A stretch of 64,000 nucleotides of DNA from JAHRVQ01 sp963976815. GTDB taxonomy: Bacteria; Pseudomonadota; Gammaproteobacteria; Pseudomonadales; Azotimanducaceae. Below are positions 61,451 through 64,000 of this stretch, one piece after another. Positions within the stretch are counted from its first letter, which is position 1; every line of letters begins with the position of its first letter. Under the pieces are notes generated by a model, which was not told the DNA's origin, did not search any database, and saw nothing but the letters and a program-made list of their open reading frames with translations. The translations under genes and the position numbers were made by a program. Location: the NCBI GenBank assembly GCA_963976815.1, contig CAXBLU010000002.1, positions 496,001 through 560,000 on the forward strand. Reading direction: 5' to 3'.

Positions 61451-64000
61451 ATGAAATTATTCAACTGGCGGAAATTCTCGCTTGCATCGTCTATGTTCTT
61501 GAGGGCTGTAAAGCTTAGCGCAAGATGGATGTTTTGGTGCGGTTTTTTTCTTATTCAACCAATTTTCCTATTTGCTAGCGAAGCCGTAATTGAATTTAAC
61601 ATCCCTCGGCAGCGAGCTGACCTCGCGCTCATAGAATTTGCACTACAAACGAATGAAACCCTTTTGTTTCCATTCGATAGAGCCAGTACTAAGCAGTCGA
61701 ATCGCCTGGTTGGTACCTACACAAAAGCAGAAGGCTTAAGCCAACTGTTAGAGGGTACGGACCTCGTCGTCGTGCCTGGTGAGCAAGGTCAACTCAATAT
61801 TGGAATAGCCAAGGAGTTGAACATGAAACATAAAGATGCAAAGGCATCATTCATCGCGCAGCTATCGAGTGCGGTAGCGATCTTGCTGGGGACGCAGGCA
61901 GCAACTGCCGACGACCAACCGGCAAGTCGACCGATGATCGAGGAGGTTGTGGTTACCGCGCGATTTCGTAAAGAAAGCGTTCAAACTGTTGGCGGCAGCA
62001 TTTCTGCAACCAGCGGTCAAACCATTGCCAGAGAAGGATTGACGGATTTTGAAGACATCGCGCGGCGGACTGTTGGCCTTGATTTGGTTGATCGTGGTCC
62101 TAACCAGAACGATCTGGCGATGCGTGGTGTGTCTAACGGGGTTACACCTGGCCTCGCAGATTCCGGTGGCTCTGCGCCACTCGTGTCACAATTTTTAGAT
62201 GACCTACCGGTGACCAGTTCGACTGGTAGTCAACGGGATTTCAACTTCTTTGATTTCGAACGTATTGAAGTTCTGCGGGGACCACAACCAACCTTGTTTG
62301 GTGAAGGCTCCATGGGCGGCACGATTCGATATGTCACCAGAGAACCTAAGCTGGAAGAAGGGTCTCCATCCGAGACGATCATTACGACGCGACTGTCTTC
62401 CACCACCGACGGTGGTACTAACAAATCTATATCAGGTGCAAGTTCTATTGTGTTGGTGCCAGATGTATTGGCTATTCGTGGTGTGCTCAACTACCGGGAT
62501 GATGATGGATTTATCGATAATCCAGTACTGGGTATTGATGATATCAATGACAACAGATCTGTCAGCGCCAGGATCGTTGCCTTGTATCAACCAACAGACG
62601 CACTCTCGCTACGCTTATCTATATTTAGCGGTCGTGATGATGTTGGTGAACCGAATGTGGTGGATTCACCTAAGGCGGCTGATGAACTAGAATTTAGTTC
62701 CGCAATTGACGGCACCAGCGTCGATGACTTCGACCTGTACTCACTAAAAGTAGCTTACGATATGGAATCTGTAACGCTGACATCAATTACGGGTCTATAC
62801 CAGCGACAGAGCCGAGTCGAACGTTACGATAATGCAAACTCTGAAGCCTTTGGCACCTTCCTGCCAGTGTCACTATCAGGTACCAACCTATTGGATACTG
62901 ACGACGATAGTTTTACCCAGGAGTTTCGTCTTGTTTCTAACCTAAGTGGTCCGGTCAATTTTGTTGCAGGTGCTTACTACCGCGATGACAAGCTGGTTGA
63001 CAATGTCGGTTCCACCGCGCCAGAGCTAATTCCATTTGTAACATCACCCGTCGGCGGTGATGTTTTATTCAATGAAGACCGTCTGTCAAAGAGCAAGCAA
63101 ACCTCAGTCTTTGCCGAGGTCACCTATGCATTAACAGATAGCTTGCGATCAATCGGAGGTGTTCGCTACGTGGACGCTGAAGTGGCAGCAACAACCACGC
63201 GTTCTGAATTTGCGCTGGGCGCAACTGAGGGAGGTCTTGGACCACCGTTTGTTATCTTTGATTCGGGTGCGGCTGTTGAAGCAGCAGGGCTTCCATCGAG
63301 AGAAGTTTTCCAATTGAAAAAATGGTTACCAAGGGTCTCCGTCGAATATGATCTAGGTGAAAGCACATTGCTATACGGTATCGTGTCTAGTGGTATTCGT
63401 GCGGGCAATTTGAATCCGGCGGTCACAGCATTTTTCTTCAGCGGCGGTGATCCGGACATCTTCCGTCAGGCGCGTTCTTTCGACGAAGATCAACTGGTTT
63501 CAATGGAAATTGGTTTAAAAACTCGTTGGCTGGAAGATGCACTAACGACTAATGTCGCAGTCTATAGAATCAACTACGACAACCCACAGGTGCAGATGTC
63601 TGTGCCTTTCGTAATGACGCAGAATGGCCCGGATGAGCGCATCTACGGTTTTGAACTTGAAAACTTCTGGCAGCCCTCTGGTTTCATGTCCATGTACCTG
63701 AATCTTGCATACCAACATGGCGAGTTTGTTCAAAATGCATTGCTTGTACCTGCGGCGGGTACATTGGTTACATTTGATGTGCCTAAAGGCAATGAGCCAG
63801 TAAACGCGCCGAAATGGTCGGTAGCAACGGGAGTAACCATGAATTACCCACTTGGCAGTTCTGGTTTCGACCTGGTTGCTGATATCGGTTATCAATTCAT
63901 TGATGACCGCTACTCCGCGGTACAAAATTTTCCTTCGAGTCTCTTGCATTCGAATGAGTTCTTGAATCTTCGAGTTGGTGTTGAGAATGAGAAGTTTGGC
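61451..64000 (+). CDS. TonB-dependent receptor with N-terminal STN domain (partial, runs off window)
   Basis: Outer-membrane receptor, open for 850 codons to the window end. Signal region to ~43, STN domain about 45-119 (AVIEFNIPRQRADLALIEFA), then an unusual stretch: M125 with AAGGAG six bases upstream, followed by MKHKDAKASFIAQLSSAVAI and ATADD, a second signal-peptide-like segment. The TonB-box-like IEEVVVTARF is at 163-172, the plug at ~180-290 (VLRGPQPTLFGEGSMGGTIRY), then the beta barrel. It partners FecI/FecR. Substrate unknown. Either a fused receptor or two products from nested starts. Confidence 0.9.
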   Translation, partial: MKLFNWRKFSLASSMFLRAVKLSARWMFWCGFFLIQPIFLFASEAVIEFNIPRQRADLALIEFALQTNETLLFPFDRASTKQSNRLVGTYTKAEGLSQLLEGTDLVVVPGEQGQLNIGIAKELNMKHKDAKASFIAQLSSAVAILLGTQAATADDQPASRPMIEEVVVTARFRKESVQTVGGSISATSGQTIAREGLTDFEDIARRTVGLDLVDRGPNQNDLAMRGVSNGVTPGLADSGGSAPLVSQFLDDLPVTSSTGSQRDFNFFDFERIEVLRGPQPTLFGEGSMGGTIRYVTREPKLEEGSPSETIITTRLSSTTDGGTNKSISGASSIVLVPDVLAIRGVLNYRDDDGFIDNPVLGIDDINDNRSVSARIVALYQPTDALSLRLSIFSGRDDVGEPNVVDSPKAADELEFSSAIDGTSVDDFDLYSLKVAYDMESVTLTSITGLYQRQSRVERYDNANSEAFGTFLPVSLSGTNLLDTDDDSFTQEFRLVSNLSGPVNFVAGAYYRDDKLVDNVGSTAPELIPFVTSPVGGDVLFNEDRLSKSKQTSVFAEVTYALTDSLRSIGGVRYVDAEVAATTTRSEFALGATEGGLGPPFVIFDSGAAVEAAGLPSREVFQLKKWLPRVSVEYDLGESTLLYGIVSSGIRAGNLNPAVTAFFFSGGDPDIFRQARSFDEDQLVSMEIGLKTRWLEDALTTNVAVYRINYDNPQVQMSVPFVMTQNGPDERIYGFELENFWQPSGFMSMYLNLAYQHGEFVQNALLVPAAGTLVTFDVPKGNEPVNAPKWSVATGVTMNYPLGSSGFDLVADIGYQFIDDRYSAVQNFPSSLLHSNEFLNLRVGVENEKFG

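Overview
The window reads as a chromosomal segment of a free-living, probably marine gammaproteobacterium. Base composition is near balanced, genes are densely packed on both strands, and the gene families (short PhaE/PhaC, archaic chaperone-usher pili, spinster-type MFS carriers, acyl-CoA and steroid/alkane-type catabolic enzymes, FecI/FecR/TonB systems, RAYT transposases) fit that group. No rRNA, tRNA, phage module or CRISPR array was seen. The taxon is inferred from gene content only.

Layout. 0-4.4 kb: a secreted alkylsulfatase, a PilZ protein and a secreted tannase/feruloyl-esterase-type hydrolase. 4.8-10.7 kb: a catabolic block with a Baeyer-Villiger-type monooxygenase, an SDR, a two-gene acyl-CoA dehydrogenase and a divergent TetR regulator with an inverted-repeat operator. 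10.7-14.5 kb: an LCMT-type methyltransferase and a polyhydroxyalkanoate synthase operon (short PhaE-like, PhaC, GNAT). 14.6-18.2 kb: an SF2 helicase and an MFS carrier separated by a 234-bp tandem duplication. 18.7-30.0 kb: a surface-structure block. It holds a 7TMR-DISM hybrid kinase with REC and HPt, an OmpR-type regulator, three tandem SCPU pilins, chaperone, usher, an extraordinary Lys/Ser-repeat subunit, a rhodanese, and a secreted HExxH protein. The HExxH gene has almost the same promoter element as the pilus operon. 30.1-34.3 kb: a second catabolic block (SDR, DUF35 protein, thiolase-like Ltp protein, CYP153-like P450). 34.4-41.1 kb: an RND pump with its adaptor, a Gre-like protein and a second MFS carrier. 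41.5-46.2 kb: an acyltransferase, a cNMP-EAL protein, a desaturase-ferredoxin fusion and an LLM oxidoreductase.

46.2-59.5 kb is the accessory zone. Two families of RAYT (Y1 transposase) elements and their fragments lie between a crotonase, a selenoprotein, a DsbA-like protein, a LysR regulator, a second hybrid kinase, a type I sulfatase and an alpha/alpha-toroid-like protein. The selenoprotein is a GrdB-family protein split by an in-frame TGA, with a SECIS-like hairpin just downstream. The ends of the family-B elements supply the last codons and stop codons of three neighbouring genes. 59.8-64 kb: an ECF sigma factor, a FecR anti-sigma factor and an STN/TonB-dependent receptor that runs off the end of the window.

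How the genes may work together (inference): the organism desulfates and oxidises hydrophobic or sulfated organic compounds, channels acyl-CoA to energy or PHA, and attaches to surfaces with a two-component-controlled archaic pilus. The strongest novelty candidates are the Lys/Ser pilus subunit with its shared promoter element, the selenoprotein, and the RAYT-B elements that form the 3' ends of host genes.
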